Origin: Pontibacter aydingkolensis
GTDB lineage: Bacteria > Bacteroidota > Bacteroidia > Cytophagales > Hymenobacteraceae
Assembly (NCBI RefSeq): GCF_019443125.1
Contig: NZ_JAHYXK010000008.1
Location: 124,001-188,000 of the forward strand
Direction: 5' to 3'
Length of the DNA: 64,000 bases
Notes under the pieces: model-generated
The model's database searches: none
Told to the model about the DNA's origin: nothing
What the model saw: the letters and a program-made list of their open reading frames with translations, nothing else
Position numbers and translations under genes: made by a program
Part shown: piece by piece, positions 45,441 to 53,900 of the stretch
Position numbering within the stretch: position 1 is the stretch's first letter
Layout: each line of letters opens with the position of its first letter

Positions 45441-46583
45441 ATGTCCTTTGCCTCTCTTGGTTTATCTGCACCGCTTGTTATAAGTATAGCTGCTCAGCAG
45501 TACGAAAAACCTTACCCTGTTCAGCAGCAGGCCATACCAGCCATACTTAAGGGAAGAGATGTACTGGGAATTGCACAGACAGGCTCCGGTAAAACAGCAG
45601 GTTTTGTATTACCGATACTGGAGTTGTTCCAGAAAACCGAGCCATCGCGCAACAGGTTTGTAAAGGCGCTTATACTTGTGCCCACCCGCGAACTGGCAGC
45701 CCAGGTAAAGGATGTAGTTCATACTTTTAGCGCAGATCTGCCTCGAAAAGTAAAAACGCTCGCCGTGTATGGTGGTGTATCGATAAACCCGCAAATGAAG
45801 CAATTGCAAGGTACCGATGTGCTGGTGGCCACGCCTGGCCGTTTACTGGACCTGGTAGAATCTAAAGCGGTGCATTTATCGCAGGTAGAGGTGCTGGTGC
45901 TCGACGAAGCGGACAAAATGCTTAACCTGGGTTTTAAAGAAGAGATGGACAAAATTTTTTCGTTGCTGCCCGCTAAACGCCAAAGTATACTTTTCTCCGC
46001 CACCCTCAGCACCGATGTTCAAAGTATAAACGAAAGGCTGCTGCACAACCCGGTTATTGTACAAATAGAGGCCGAAAGTATAAGTCCGGAGCAGATAAAC
46101 CAGGTAGCTTATAATATTGCACCTGAGAAGAAAGGTCCGTTCCTGCGTTACCTCATCAAACAAGGCGACTGGCAGCAGGTACTGGTGTTTGTATCATCTA
46201 CGCGTACTGCTGACAATGTCGCGGATAAACTAAGTAAGAATGGTATACAAGCCGCAGCCATGCACAGTAAGAAAAGCCAGGGTGCCAGAACCGATGCTTT
46301 GCAAAAATTTAAAGCAGGCAAATTACGCGTGCTAGTAGCCACCGACCTGGCCTCAAGAGGTATCGACATAGACCAGCTGTCTCACGTTGTAAATTACGAC
46401 CTGCCGCGCTCTCCCAAAGATTACATTCACCGCATTGGCCGCACCGGACGCGCAGGCGCCACTGGCGAGGCTATTTCACTTATCACCCCCGAAGACCAGC
46501 ACCACTTCAAGATCATTCAGAAGAAAATGGGTAAGCGGGTTGAGATAAAGGAAACGGAAAGTATAAATCTAGCTGGACATTAG
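45441..46583 (+). CDS. rhlE: DEAD-box RNA helicase (RhlE-like)
   Basis: A 380-residue minimal DEAD-box helicase without a C-terminal extension. Motifs in order: Q-motif 'YEKPYPVQQQAIP', I 'AQTGSGKT', Ia 'PTRELAAQ', Ib 'TPGR', II 'VLDEADKM', III 'SAT', IV 'VLVFVSSTRTAD', V 'ATDLASRGIDID', VI 'HRIGRTGRAG'. It unwinds short RNA duplexes with ATP, for instance in ribosome assembly or at low temperature. The symbol is by similarity. The gene and its leader (45413-46565) contain eight AAGTATA/TATACTT copies. Confidence 0.95.
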   Translation: MSFASLGLSAPLVISIAAQQYEKPYPVQQQAIPAILKGRDVLGIAQTGSGKTAGFVLPILELFQKTEPSRNRFVKALILVPTRELAAQVKDVVHTFSADLPRKVKTLAVYGGVSINPQMKQLQGTDVLVATPGRLLDLVESKAVHLSQVEVLVLDEADKMLNLGFKEEMDKIFSLLPAKRQSILFSATLSTDVQSINERLLHNPVIVQIEAESISPEQINQVAYNIAPEKKGPFLRYLIKQGDWQQVLVFVSSTRTADNVADKLSKNGIQAAAMHSKKSQGARTDALQKFKAGKLRVLVATDLASRGIDIDQLSHVVNYDLPRSPKDYIHRIGRTGRAGATGEAISLITPEDQHHFKIIQKKMGKRVEIKETESINLAGH

Positions 46584-46647
46584 TCTGGACTAGGTAGGAT
46601 TCGAGGATTGGCAGGATTATTTTCAAAGTCCATTGCGTTTGCTCAAA

Positions 46648-46681
46648 AGACCTCACAGTGTTTTCCAAACCTGTGAGGTCT
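46648..46681. terminator. Terminator between rhlE-like gene and xerD
   Basis: An 11-bp stem, AGACCTCACAG / CTGTGAGGTCT, with a 12-nt loop. It separates convergent genes and probably serves both. The same GACCTC/GAGGTC ends appear in the repeat at 43096-43222. Confidence 0.7.
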
Positions 46682-46683
46682 GC

Positions 46684-47583
46684 TTAAGAGCGCGGGTGAT
46701 AATCCTTGATCACCTGCTTCAGGTAATCCCTGTCTAGGTGGGTATAAATTTCGGTGGTGGTGATGGATTCGTGGCCCAGCATTTCCTGCACAGCGCGCAG
46801 ATCAGCGCCGCCTTCAATTAAATGCGTTGCAAAGGAATGCCTGAAAGTATGGGGGCTAACCGTTTTCTGTATTCCAGCTTTGGCCGCCAAATCTTTGATA
46901 ATGGTAAATACCATAATGCGCGTTAGCTGGGCACCGCGGCGGTTGAGAAAAATAATGTCTTCGTGGCCTTTTTTAATGTTAAGATGGCAGCGTACACCTT
47001 CTTTGTAGAGTTTTATGTGCTTTAGCGCATCACGTCCGATCGGCACAAGGCGTTCCTTGTCTCCCTTGCCAGCTACTTTTAAAAAACCCATGTCCTCGTA
47101 TAGGTTGCTCAGGCGCAGATCCAGTAGTTCGGATACACGCAAACCTGAACTGTAAAGCGTTTCCAGCATGGCGCGGTTTCGTGCACCTTCCGGGGTAGAC
47201 ATATCAATGGCACTCAGTAACTGCTCAATCTCATGGAAATTTAGCGTATCGGGTAGCTTACGGCTTAGCTTTGGTGCCTCCACAGTATCAGTAGGGTCAG
47301 TCTGCAGCATATCCTCCATGATCATGAACTTGTAAAAAGCCCTGATGCCGGATAAAGTGCGTGCCTGCGAGTGCGGCGTCATACCCAGCTCCGCCACCCA
47401 TTCCAGAAACTCACGTATCTGTGCTGGCTTAACCTGTTGGGGTGTAACCTTTAGTCCCTTCAAACCCAGGAAGTCGGTTAGCTTGGAAACATCACGCAAA
47501 TAAGCTTCGACGGAATGCTTCGACAGCGACTTTTCCAGTTTGAGGTATTCGCCGAATTGCTTTGTTGTGATAGACCAGGACAT
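46684..47583 (-). CDS. xerD: Tyrosine recombinase XerD
   Basis: A 299-residue tyrosine recombinase. The N-terminal SAM-like core-binding domain (1-90) is followed by the catalytic domain with 'LYSSGLRVSELLDL' (Arg I), 'HTFRHSFATHLIEGGADLRAVQEMLGH' (His-x-x-Arg and second His) and 'EIYTHLD' (Tyr nucleophile). Length and motif spacing fit XerD rather than an integron or phage integrase. It resolves chromosome dimers at dif with XerC and FtsK; ftsK lies 4 kb away. No dif-like site was identified nearby. Confidence 0.94.
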   Translation of the reverse strand: MSWSITTKQFGEYLKLEKSLSKHSVEAYLRDVSKLTDFLGLKGLKVTPQQVKPAQIREFLEWVAELGMTPHSQARTLSGIRAFYKFMIMEDMLQTDPTDTVEAPKLSRKLPDTLNFHEIEQLLSAIDMSTPEGARNRAMLETLYSSGLRVSELLDLRLSNLYEDMGFLKVAGKGDKERLVPIGRDALKHIKLYKEGVRCHLNIKKGHEDIIFLNRRGAQLTRIMVFTIIKDLAAKAGIQKTVSPHTFRHSFATHLIEGGADLRAVQEMLGHESITTTEIYTHLDRDYLKQVIKDYHPRS

Positions 47584-47697
47584 TGTTGGGAGTTAGAGAG
47601 TTTTGGAGTTAGAAAGTTAAAAAGTTAGTTTATCAACAAACAATTTAACCATCCAACAATTCAACAATTATTATGTAAAGCAAATATAGTTAATCCT

Positions 47698-47705
47698 TAC
47701 CTTTG
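47698..47705 (+). promoter_or_regulatory. Probable -7 box for aroQ
   Basis: TACCTTTG, exact TAnnTTTG, 41 bp upstream of the aroQ ATG. Confidence 0.5.
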
Positions 47706-47746
47706 CTAACTCGGAAATTTACCGGAAAAATCAATTTGCTTCTTCT

Positions 47747-48193
47747 ATGAAAATACTCATCCTGAACGGCCCTAACCTGAACCTGTTGGGCGTGCGCGAA
47801 AAAGCTGTTTACGGCAGCCGCTCTTTCGAAGATTATTTTGATGAACTGAAAGAAGCATTCCCGGGGCTGGAGCTTACCTACTTTCAGTCTAACACAGAAG
47901 GCACTTTGATTGATAAGCTGCACGAGGTAGGTTTTAGCTACAAAGGCATTGTATTAAACGCCGGGGCTTACACTCATACTTCTGTAGCCCTCTCGGATGC
48001 AATAAAGGCCATTGATACGCCTGTAATTGAGGTGCATATATCTAATGTATACAAGCGCGAAGCATTCAGGCATAAAAGTATGCTGGCCCCTTACTGTGAT
48101 GGCGTAATTGTAGGTTTTGGCCTAGAAAGCTACCGCCTCGCATTACAGTACTTTGAGCGCCTTAAGCCAAAACAAATCGGCTTTAACATGTAA
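47747..48193 (+). CDS. aroQ: Type II 3-dehydroquinate dehydratase
   Basis: A 148-residue type II dehydroquinase. 'ILNGPNLNLLGVREKAVYG' holds the catalytic Tyr22 and Arg17 of the flexible loop. 'IVLNAGAYTHTSVALSDAI' and 'PVIEVHISNVYKREAFRHKSML' are the other active-site blocks with the general-base His residues. It converts 3-dehydroquinate to 3-dehydroshikimate in the shikimate pathway and acts as a dodecamer in the cytoplasm. Length is exactly the family norm. It is divergent from xerD and may be cotranscribed with the aminotransferase 84 bp downstream. Confidence 0.97.
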   Translation: MKILILNGPNLNLLGVREKAVYGSRSFEDYFDELKEAFPGLELTYFQSNTEGTLIDKLHEVGFSYKGIVLNAGAYTHTSVALSDAIKAIDTPVIEVHISNVYKREAFRHKSMLAPYCDGVIVGFGLESYRLALQYFERLKPKQIGFNM

Positions 48194-48277
48194 CAAAAGT
48201 ATAAATCCCCGTTATCTACAAACTTAATTTTTAAACCTAAGTATAGTATAAGCGCTATATATTTACGATATTTCTCT

Positions 48278-49339
48278 ATGCTTAACTTCTATCCAGGGCC
48301 GTCTAAAGTTTATACAGAAATACGCACGTATTTACAAGATGCGTACGACGAAGATATTCTGAGTATTCCCCATAGAGGTGAGCAGTTTGTGCAGCTGTCG
48401 CGGGCTGTGGTGGGCTCTATCAAGCGCAAGCTCAATATCCCCCAGGATTATACTATCTTCTTTACCTCTTCGGCTACAGAGTGCTGGGAAATCCTGATCC
48501 AAAGCCTTACAAAGCACAAGAGCTATCATATTTACAACGGCTCTTTCGGGGAAAAATGGTGCCAGTACGCCAAAAGCCTTAGGCCAAAGTCAGAAGGCTT
48601 TAAGTTTGATGTGAATGAGCCGATGCCAGTAGACCAGCTGGACATTAGTACTGACACCGAACTTATTTGCTTTACACAAAACGAGACCTCTAACGGCACA
48701 CAGGTAACCGCCACCACCATACTTAACCTGCACAACCGCTACCGCGATACTTTAATTGCCGTGGATGCCACCTCATCTATGGCGGGTTTAAACCTGAAGC
48801 TGATAAAGGCTGACATCTGGTATGCATCGGTGCAGAAATGTTTTGGCCTGCCGGCCGGCCTGGGCATCATGGCATGTTCGCCGAGGGCAATTTTCAGGGC
48901 TAAGCAAATGAACGAGCGCGGGCATTACAACAGCCTGGTAAGTATGTACGAGAAAATGCTGAACTATCAGACTACCCACACACCCAATGTGTTGGATATT
49001 TACCTGCTGAAGCGCATGCTCGAAGACCGGGAGTTTATCAAAACCATAGACCAGCAGTTATCAGACCGCGCAGAGGATCTTTATACTTTCTTCAGCCAGT
49101 TTACCGATTTTAAACTATTGATAGAAAATGAGGAGGTACGCTCTAAAACCGTAATTACTATTGAGGCCCCGGAGCGATTGGTAGACGATATAAAGAAACG
49201 CGCGCTACACCATAACATGCGCTTGGGCAACGGCTACGGCCCCTGGGCCCGCAACACCTTCCGGATAGCCAACTTCCCGGCTATACTAGATGAAGAGTAC
49301 GAAGAACTAAAACGCTTTTTCCTGCACTATTACGCCTAA
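48278..49339 (+). CDS. Class V aminotransferase (SerC/AGT-like)
   Basis: A 353-residue PLP enzyme. The start 'MLNFYPGPSKVY' and 'DILSIPHRGEQFVQL' recall phosphoserine aminotransferase and alanine-glyoxylate aminotransferase. 'FTSSATECWEILIQSL' forms part of the cofactor pocket. The PLP lysine lies in 'WYASVQKCFGLPAGLGIM' (about residue 188). It may serve as phosphoserine aminotransferase (SerC) in serine synthesis, as in many Bacteroidota, but the sequence does not settle this. It follows aroQ by 84 bp. Confidence 0.85.
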   Translation: MLNFYPGPSKVYTEIRTYLQDAYDEDILSIPHRGEQFVQLSRAVVGSIKRKLNIPQDYTIFFTSSATECWEILIQSLTKHKSYHIYNGSFGEKWCQYAKSLRPKSEGFKFDVNEPMPVDQLDISTDTELICFTQNETSNGTQVTATTILNLHNRYRDTLIAVDATSSMAGLNLKLIKADIWYASVQKCFGLPAGLGIMACSPRAIFRAKQMNERGHYNSLVSMYEKMLNYQTTHTPNVLDIYLLKRMLEDREFIKTIDQQLSDRAEDLYTFFSQFTDFKLLIENEEVRSKTVITIEAPERLVDDIKKRALHHNMRLGNGYGPWARNTFRIANFPAILDEEYEELKRFFLHYYA

Positions 49340-49429
49340 GACCGCAGATTAACAGGATTTGATTGATTAAACAGATTATTCCAGTTAACTCTCTAACTCT
49401 TTAACTTTCTAACTCTCTAACTCACCACC

Positions 49430-49990
49430 ATGTTTAGCTTAAAAGAGATAGCTTCTGTTACGCTTACCCTTTTTGCCGTTATAGATATTTTAGGCTCTAT
49501 TCCCATTATCATAAACCTGCGCAAGCGCGAAGGCAAAATAGAATCAGAGAAGGCCACGATTATATCTGGTATCCTGATGATCGCTTTCCTGTTCCTGGGG
49601 CAGTCTATACTCAAGTTATTTGGCATCGATTTTCAGTCGTTTGCCATGGCCGGTGCCATTATCATATTCCTGATTGGCCTGGAGATGATCCTGGGAAAGG
49701 ATTTTTTCCACTCCGATCCTGAATCAAAAAGCGGCTCTATTGTACCGCTTGCTTTCCCGCTTATAGTTGGAGCCGGCACCATGACCACACTTCTTTCTTT
49801 ACGCGCAGCTTACTCGCTGCCAAACGTGCTGGTAGGTATAGTGATAAACCTGGTGTTTGTGTACATCGTGCTCAAGGCTTCGTCGTGGATAGAACGCAAA
49901 CTGGGCAAAGACGGCGCCAACGTTCTCCGGAAAGTATTCGGAATCATATTGCTGGCCATTGCCATAAAATTGTTTAAGACTAACTTATAA
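49430..49990 (+). CDS. MarC-family integral membrane protein
   Basis: A 186-residue protein with six predicted helices. 'TLTLFAVIDILGSIPIIINL' and 'FAMAGAIIIFLIGLEMILGKDFF' and 'PLAFPLIVGAGTMTTLLSLRAAY' match the MarC (UPF0056) family. Earlier links to multiple antibiotic resistance have been withdrawn, and the function is unknown. It is preceded by 'taactctctaactc' runs and followed by a perfect inverted repeat before rnhA. Confidence 0.9.
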   Translation: MFSLKEIASVTLTLFAVIDILGSIPIIINLRKREGKIESEKATIISGILMIAFLFLGQSILKLFGIDFQSFAMAGAIIIFLIGLEMILGKDFFHSDPESKSGSIVPLAFPLIVGAGTMTTLLSLRAAYSLPNVLVGIVINLVFVYIVLKASSWIERKLGKDGANVLRKVFGIILLAIAIKLFKTNL

Positions 49991-49997
49991 TTTTGAA

Positions 49998-50059
49998 TGA
50001 GTGCTTGAGCGAATGAGTGAGTTTTATATTATACATTCACTCATTCGCTCAAGCACTCA
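49998..50059. repeat. Perfect 23-bp inverted repeat between marC and rnhA
   Basis: TGAGTGCTTGAGCGAATGAG... at 49998-50020 returns inverted at 50037-50059, with a 16-nt AT-rich loop. The arms consist of the 'tcattcactcattc' word that also occurs near 31850-31885 and 50566-50600. No T-run follows. The hairpin would be very stable and could separate marC from rnhA transcripts. Confidence 0.75.
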
Positions 50060-50076
50060 GTCACTCATTTAGATTC

Positions 50077-50541
50077 ATGATTGAACTGTTTACCGATGGT
50101 GCTTCACGTGGAAACCCAGGCCCTGGAGGCTATGGTACTATACTTCGCTGGAAGCAACACGAGAAAGAAATAAGCCAAGGCTTCAGGAAAACCACTAACA
50201 ACCGTATGGAGCTGCTGGCTGTAATTGTGGGCCTGGAAGCAATCACAAAGCCCGGCATACCCGTTACAGTTTATTCTGACTCTAAGTATGTGGTTGATGC
50301 AGTGGAAAAAGGCTGGGTGTTTGGCTGGCAGAAAAAAGGTTTTAAAGGCAAAGCCAACGCCGACCTCTGGATGAGGTTCCTGCGTGTGTATAAAAATCAC
50401 AAGGTAAAATTCGTCTGGATTCGCGGCCACGCAGGCCACCCCGAGAACGAACGCTGCGACGAACTTGCCGTTGCCAGCGCCCTCTCCCCTAACCTGCTCA
50501 TCGACGAAGGCTTTGAGTCTGGGATGTACAATTCGCTTTAA
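50077..50541 (+). CDS. rnhA: Ribonuclease HI
   Basis: A 154-residue RNase HI. The start at 50077 (MIELFTDGASRGNPGPGG) is chosen; an in-frame ATG 60 bp upstream would read through the inverted repeat. Catalytic acids are Asp7, Glu45 ('NNRMELLAVI') and Asp68 ('VYSDSKYVV'), plus the late Asp in 'HAGHPENERCDELA'. 'GWQKKGFKGKANADLW' is the basic handle. It removes RNA from RNA-DNA hybrids, including primers and R-loops. It is followed 68 bp later by the tRNA methyltransferase gene. Confidence 0.96.
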   Translation: MIELFTDGASRGNPGPGGYGTILRWKQHEKEISQGFRKTTNNRMELLAVIVGLEAITKPGIPVTVYSDSKYVVDAVEKGWVFGWQKKGFKGKANADLWMRFLRVYKNHKVKFVWIRGHAGHPENERCDELAVASALSPNLLIDEGFESGMYNSL

Positions 50542-50609
50542 TTATGAATTGGGATATTTTACAAACTTTCATTCACCCATTCACTTATTCAATCATCCAA
50601 AATTGAACC

Positions 50610-51323
50610 TTGGCTAATTCATACTTTCAGTTTAAGCAGTTCCGGGTAGAGCAGGATAAGTGCGCCATGAAAGTGTGCACCGATTCGTGCCTGTTTGGTA
50701 CTGCGATGGATGTTAAGGAAGCAAAAAGTATACTTGATATTGGTGCCGGCACAGGCCTGCTCTCGCTGATGGTAGCCCAGCGCAGCAGTGCAAGTATAGA
50801 TGCTGTAGAGATAAACCCGGAAGCGCAACAGCAGGCAAAGGAAAATTTTAGCATCAGCCCCTGGGCAGACAGGTTAAAACTGTACCCCGAGTCGCTGCAG
50901 GAGTTTGCTGCACATAACCAGCAGACCTACGACGTTATACTTTCAAACCCTCCTTTCTTCGTTTCTTCGCTTAAATCTCCTGATGCGGCCATTAACGCAG
51001 CCCGCCATGTAGAGCAGGTTTTCTTTGAAGAGATACTGCAGTTTACCCAAAACCACCTGGATAAAACAGGAAAATTACACTTGCTGTTACCGCCACCAGA
51101 AGCTATACTTTTTCAGAAGCTGGCGCAGAAGTATGGCTTGCACCTCGCTCATACATTGGAAGTTTACACTAAAGTTGATGGCAAGTGCATCAGGCATATT
51201 CAAACCTATACTTTTGAGGCTTCGCCTGCTGTAGTAGAAAGTATAGCAATCAGAGAAATTGATGGCGTGGCTTACACTGCTGCTTTTGTGGAATTGCTAA
51301 AAGATTACTATTTAATTTTTTAA
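50610..51323 (+). CDS. tRNA1(Val) A37 N6-methyltransferase (TrmN6/YfiC-like)
   Basis: A 237-residue class I methyltransferase. It starts with TTG at 50610; the resulting 'MANSYFQFKQFRVEQDKCAMKVCTDSCLFG' is the common family start and no ATG fits. The SAM-binding motif is 'ILDIGAGTGLLSLMVAQ' (about residues 41-57). The N6-adenine motif is 'ILSNPPFF' (about residue 110). It methylates A37 of tRNA-Val. In some bacteria of this group the same family is annotated only as a predicted O-methyltransferase, so substrate is inferred. Confidence 0.88.
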   Translation: MANSYFQFKQFRVEQDKCAMKVCTDSCLFGTAMDVKEAKSILDIGAGTGLLSLMVAQRSSASIDAVEINPEAQQQAKENFSISPWADRLKLYPESLQEFAAHNQQTYDVILSNPPFFVSSLKSPDAAINAARHVEQVFFEEILQFTQNHLDKTGKLHLLLPPPEAILFQKLAQKYGLHLAHTLEVYTKVDGKCIRHIQTYTFEASPAVVESIAIREIDGVAYTAAFVELLKDYYLIF

Positions 51324-51332
51324 ACTTTCAAT

Positions 51333-51578
51333 GCCGCAAGTTTAGCGGCAGCGTAACTTGTGGCTGAGTTAGCAGCAGTTTGTAACTGATTTGCTTTGAA
51401 AAAGCAAGGAGTTCAATGGCCGCAGCTATACTCTATACTTTCAGTATTGTAGGTTAACATACCCCTACCCCTCTCAAGAGGGGAATCTCAGAAAGTATAC
51501 TTTTCTGCTCGCGCAGAAAGCCAGTTGCAAACTGGCATCATACATAGCCACAAGTTGCGCTGCCGCTAAACTTGTGGC
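51333..51578. repeat. Inverted pair of 32-bp modules with a G/C-rich dyad inside
   Basis: GCCGCAAGTTTAGCGGCAGC... at 51333-51364 returns inverted at 51547-51578 (30 of 32 match). Between them is a CCCCTCTcaAGAGGGG dyad module (51460-51488), almost identical to that at 32808-32834, and a palindromic AAGTATACTT at 51493. The 318-bp gap 51324-51641 holds no gene. Confidence 0.75.
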
Positions 51579-51641
51579 ATGGTAAACACAAATAAAAAGT
51601 AATCCTGTATATCCTACTAATCCTGATTCAAACAATACTCC

Positions 51642-52985
51642 CTAACTCACCAAACTCCTCTCCTGCTCTACAAAATCAATCCCAAACTCTTTTAATTCCT
51701 CCAGCACCGGCTCATACAGTTCCGGGTAGATTGGGATAACTACACCACGATGCGAAATACGGTCTTGGAGCATTAGTTTGGCAAGTATACCAACTGGCAA
51801 TCCTACGGTTTTAGCCATGGCCGTTTGTACTTCGTCGTCGCCTATAGCTACTAACGAGGAAGTTATTTCACGCTTCTCTCCATCTAGTTCATACTCGAAG
51901 AGGTGCTGCATCACGATCATGTCTTTGTCGCCGGGGCTTAGCGTCCACTTTTCCTTCAGAATCTTCTCAAGTACCTGGGCAGGGGTGGCACCAGCCAGTT
52001 CTACAGGCGAATCTTCAAACAAGCCAAGCCAGGCCAGCTTCTGCACTACCTCACCATCCGGGTCTATTCCTAAATATAAACTTAAGCACTCTTCCATACT
52101 TTGGCCATCTGTGGCAGGTGGCAGAAAAGCTTGCAGGTAGCTGCGGTAAGTCATACTTTCGGAGCTATCCAAAGTATAGCTGTCGTCGGTTAGGCCAAGT
52201 TGTACAAACACGTTCCAAGCTTCGCAGTAGCCGGGGCGGCGGAGGGTTCCGCGCAGCATCGTGGGTATATCAAGCAGGCCGTAGGGTTCGCGGTAACTTA
52301 GGGAATCGCGGTTGGCATAGCCCTCAAAATGGCCGTAGCCTTCTACATAAAATTCGTCGGTGCGTTGGAATAACTTGTGGTAAGGTATATACTTGTAGGC
52401 TCCGTTTTTGATATACTTTGCCGTGCCTTGCCCTGCCAGCACTACATTGCGGGGGTTCCAGGTAAACTTGTAGCGCCACGGGTTGGTATCAGACTCAGGA
52501 GCCACTAATCCGCCTGTAAACGATTTAAAAGAAGTTAACTTGCCTCCCTCAGCTTTAATGTGCCTTACAATCTGCATGGCCGACATATGATCAATGCCTG
52601 GGTCCAGGCCAGACTCCATTAAAATGGTCAGGCTTTTATCTTGAGCTTCCTGGTGTAGCTCTAAAAATTCAGGTGTCACATAGCTGGCGGTTATCAGGTT
52701 TTTCTCCTGGGCCAGGCACTCTTTAGCCACTATAATGTGAAAAACTGCCGGTAATAATGAAATAACCAAGTCAGCATTGGCAACTTCTTCGGCTCTTTGT
52801 GTCTCATCGTGCACATCAAATGTAATGGCATTTGCGTAACTATATGGCTCCAGCAGAACATGCAGATGGGTAACCGAAATATCTCCGATGGTAAGCTGCC
52901 AGTTTTCGGAGACAGCGTTTTGCAGTAAGTAGGCAATGAGAGAAGAGGCAGATCGGCCAGCCCCTAGCAACAGAATTCTTTTCAT
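51642..52985 (-). CDS. Saccharopine dehydrogenase-family protein
   Basis: A 447-residue saccharopine dehydrogenase (LYS9-like) protein. The Rossmann start 'MKRILLLGAGRSASSLIAYLLQ' binds NAD(P). 'DLVISLLPAVFHIIVAKECLAQEKNLITASYVTPEFLELH' and 'LMESGLDPGIDHMSAMQIV' are typical of saccharopine reductases. The large insertion (about 130-400) is the substrate domain. It acts on saccharopine in lysine metabolism, either synthesis or breakdown. No partner lysine-ketoglutarate reductase gene is adjacent, so direction is undecided. Confidence 0.92.
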   Translation of the reverse strand: MKRILLLGAGRSASSLIAYLLQNAVSENWQLTIGDISVTHLHVLLEPYSYANAITFDVHDETQRAEEVANADLVISLLPAVFHIIVAKECLAQEKNLITASYVTPEFLELHQEAQDKSLTILMESGLDPGIDHMSAMQIVRHIKAEGGKLTSFKSFTGGLVAPESDTNPWRYKFTWNPRNVVLAGQGTAKYIKNGAYKYIPYHKLFQRTDEFYVEGYGHFEGYANRDSLSYREPYGLLDIPTMLRGTLRRPGYCEAWNVFVQLGLTDDSYTLDSSESMTYRSYLQAFLPPATDGQSMEECLSLYLGIDPDGEVVQKLAWLGLFEDSPVELAGATPAQVLEKILKEKWTLSPGDKDMIVMQHLFEYELDGEKREITSSLVAIGDDEVQTAMAKTVGLPVGILAKLMLQDRISHRGVVIPIYPELYEPVLEELKEFGIDFVEQERSLVS

Positions 52986-53111
52986 AGTGGCGCTATAGTT
53001 TGCTTTAAATTAAACATTACTCTACGTAAGGCCAACCAGAAACATGGTTTTCTCAGAATATTAGCTTAAATTTATAGCCCTTTTCTATTTTTTAGAACTA
53101 TTCACGACGAA

Positions 53112-53594
53112 ATGGCAAGTGAACTTAATATAAATATCAGCATCGATGTGCTGGAACCAACTGAACTAACCGAACAGGAACGTAAGGCAATGGACTTGGC
53201 CCAACAAGCCGCCAGCGACGCTTACGCTCCTTACTCTAATTTTCTGGTAGGCGCTGCCCTGGTGCTGGAAGATGGCACTATGTTTAAAGGAAGCAACCAG
53301 GAAAACGCTGCTTACCCTTCAGGGCTGTGTGCAGAACGAACCGCGCTTTTTGCTTTTAGCGCGCACCACCCTCACGAAAAAATTAAAATGCTGGCTGTAA
53401 CAGCACGTAGGCGCGAAGATGCCGAATTTCTACCTGCTATGCCATGTGGTGCCTGCCGCCAGGTAATGGCCGAATACGAGCACAAGCAAGGCGAAGCGAT
53501 ACCTGTGTTGCTCCAAGGCCCCGATGGTAACTTTTACCGTTTCAGATCTGTAGCTGACCTGCTGCCTTTCCAGTTTAACCGCGAAAGCTTGTAG
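53112..53594 (+). CDS. cdd: Cytidine deaminase
   Basis: A 160-residue tetrameric-type cytidine deaminase. 'AYAPYSNFLVGAALVLEDG' binds the nucleoside. 'NAAYPSGLCAERTALFAF' carries the zinc Cys and the catalytic Glu. 'AMPCGACRQVMAEYE' has the two remaining zinc cysteines. It deaminates cytidine and deoxycytidine in pyrimidine salvage, in line with the nucleoside phosphorylase elsewhere in the window. The N-terminal 20 residues (acidic) exceed the common core slightly. Confidence 0.96.
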   Translation: MASELNINISIDVLEPTELTEQERKAMDLAQQAASDAYAPYSNFLVGAALVLEDGTMFKGSNQENAAYPSGLCAERTALFAFSAHHPHEKIKMLAVTARRREDAEFLPAMPCGACRQVMAEYEHKQGEAIPVLLQGPDGNFYRFRSVADLLPFQFNRESL

Positions 53595-53666
53595 GGAGGT
53601 AGAAAGGTAGAGAGTTAAAGAGTAACTTTCTGGAATAGCCACTGTTCAATAGGCAGCTTCTTGTAG

Positions 53667-53800
53667 GGACAGGTCGCGACCTGTCCGCGCGATGGTGTTA
53701 GCTATGAAATGTATATTCGGATTAGAGTAATGGCAGAAAGTCCCCCTTCGAAGTCGCAGATCCCGGACTTGATTCGGGGGCGTAGGGGGATGTTTACATC
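53667..53800. repeat. Composite repeat with 20-bp palindrome
   Basis: The palindrome GGACAGGTCGCGACCTGTCC lies at 53667-53686. The next 50 bp ('tagctatgaaatgtatattcggattagagtaatggcag') match the spacers at 32.8 and 39.4 kb. Then come CCCCC/GGGGG dyads ('tcccggacttgattcggggg'). The 306-bp gap 53595-53900 holds no gene. Confidence 0.75.
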
Positions 53801-53900
53801 CTGAGTATTTTCACTCTTCGCAGGAGTGGCCATGGATGGGTTTCAGCAGTAATCTCAACTCCTAACGAACAAGATCAGTAATATTAAATCACCTATACAG

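Noticed and set aside
46684..47583. Integron or phage integrase linked to the attC-like site
   Set aside because: Motifs and length fit housekeeping XerD; it lies 8 kb away and lacks visible integron-specific features.
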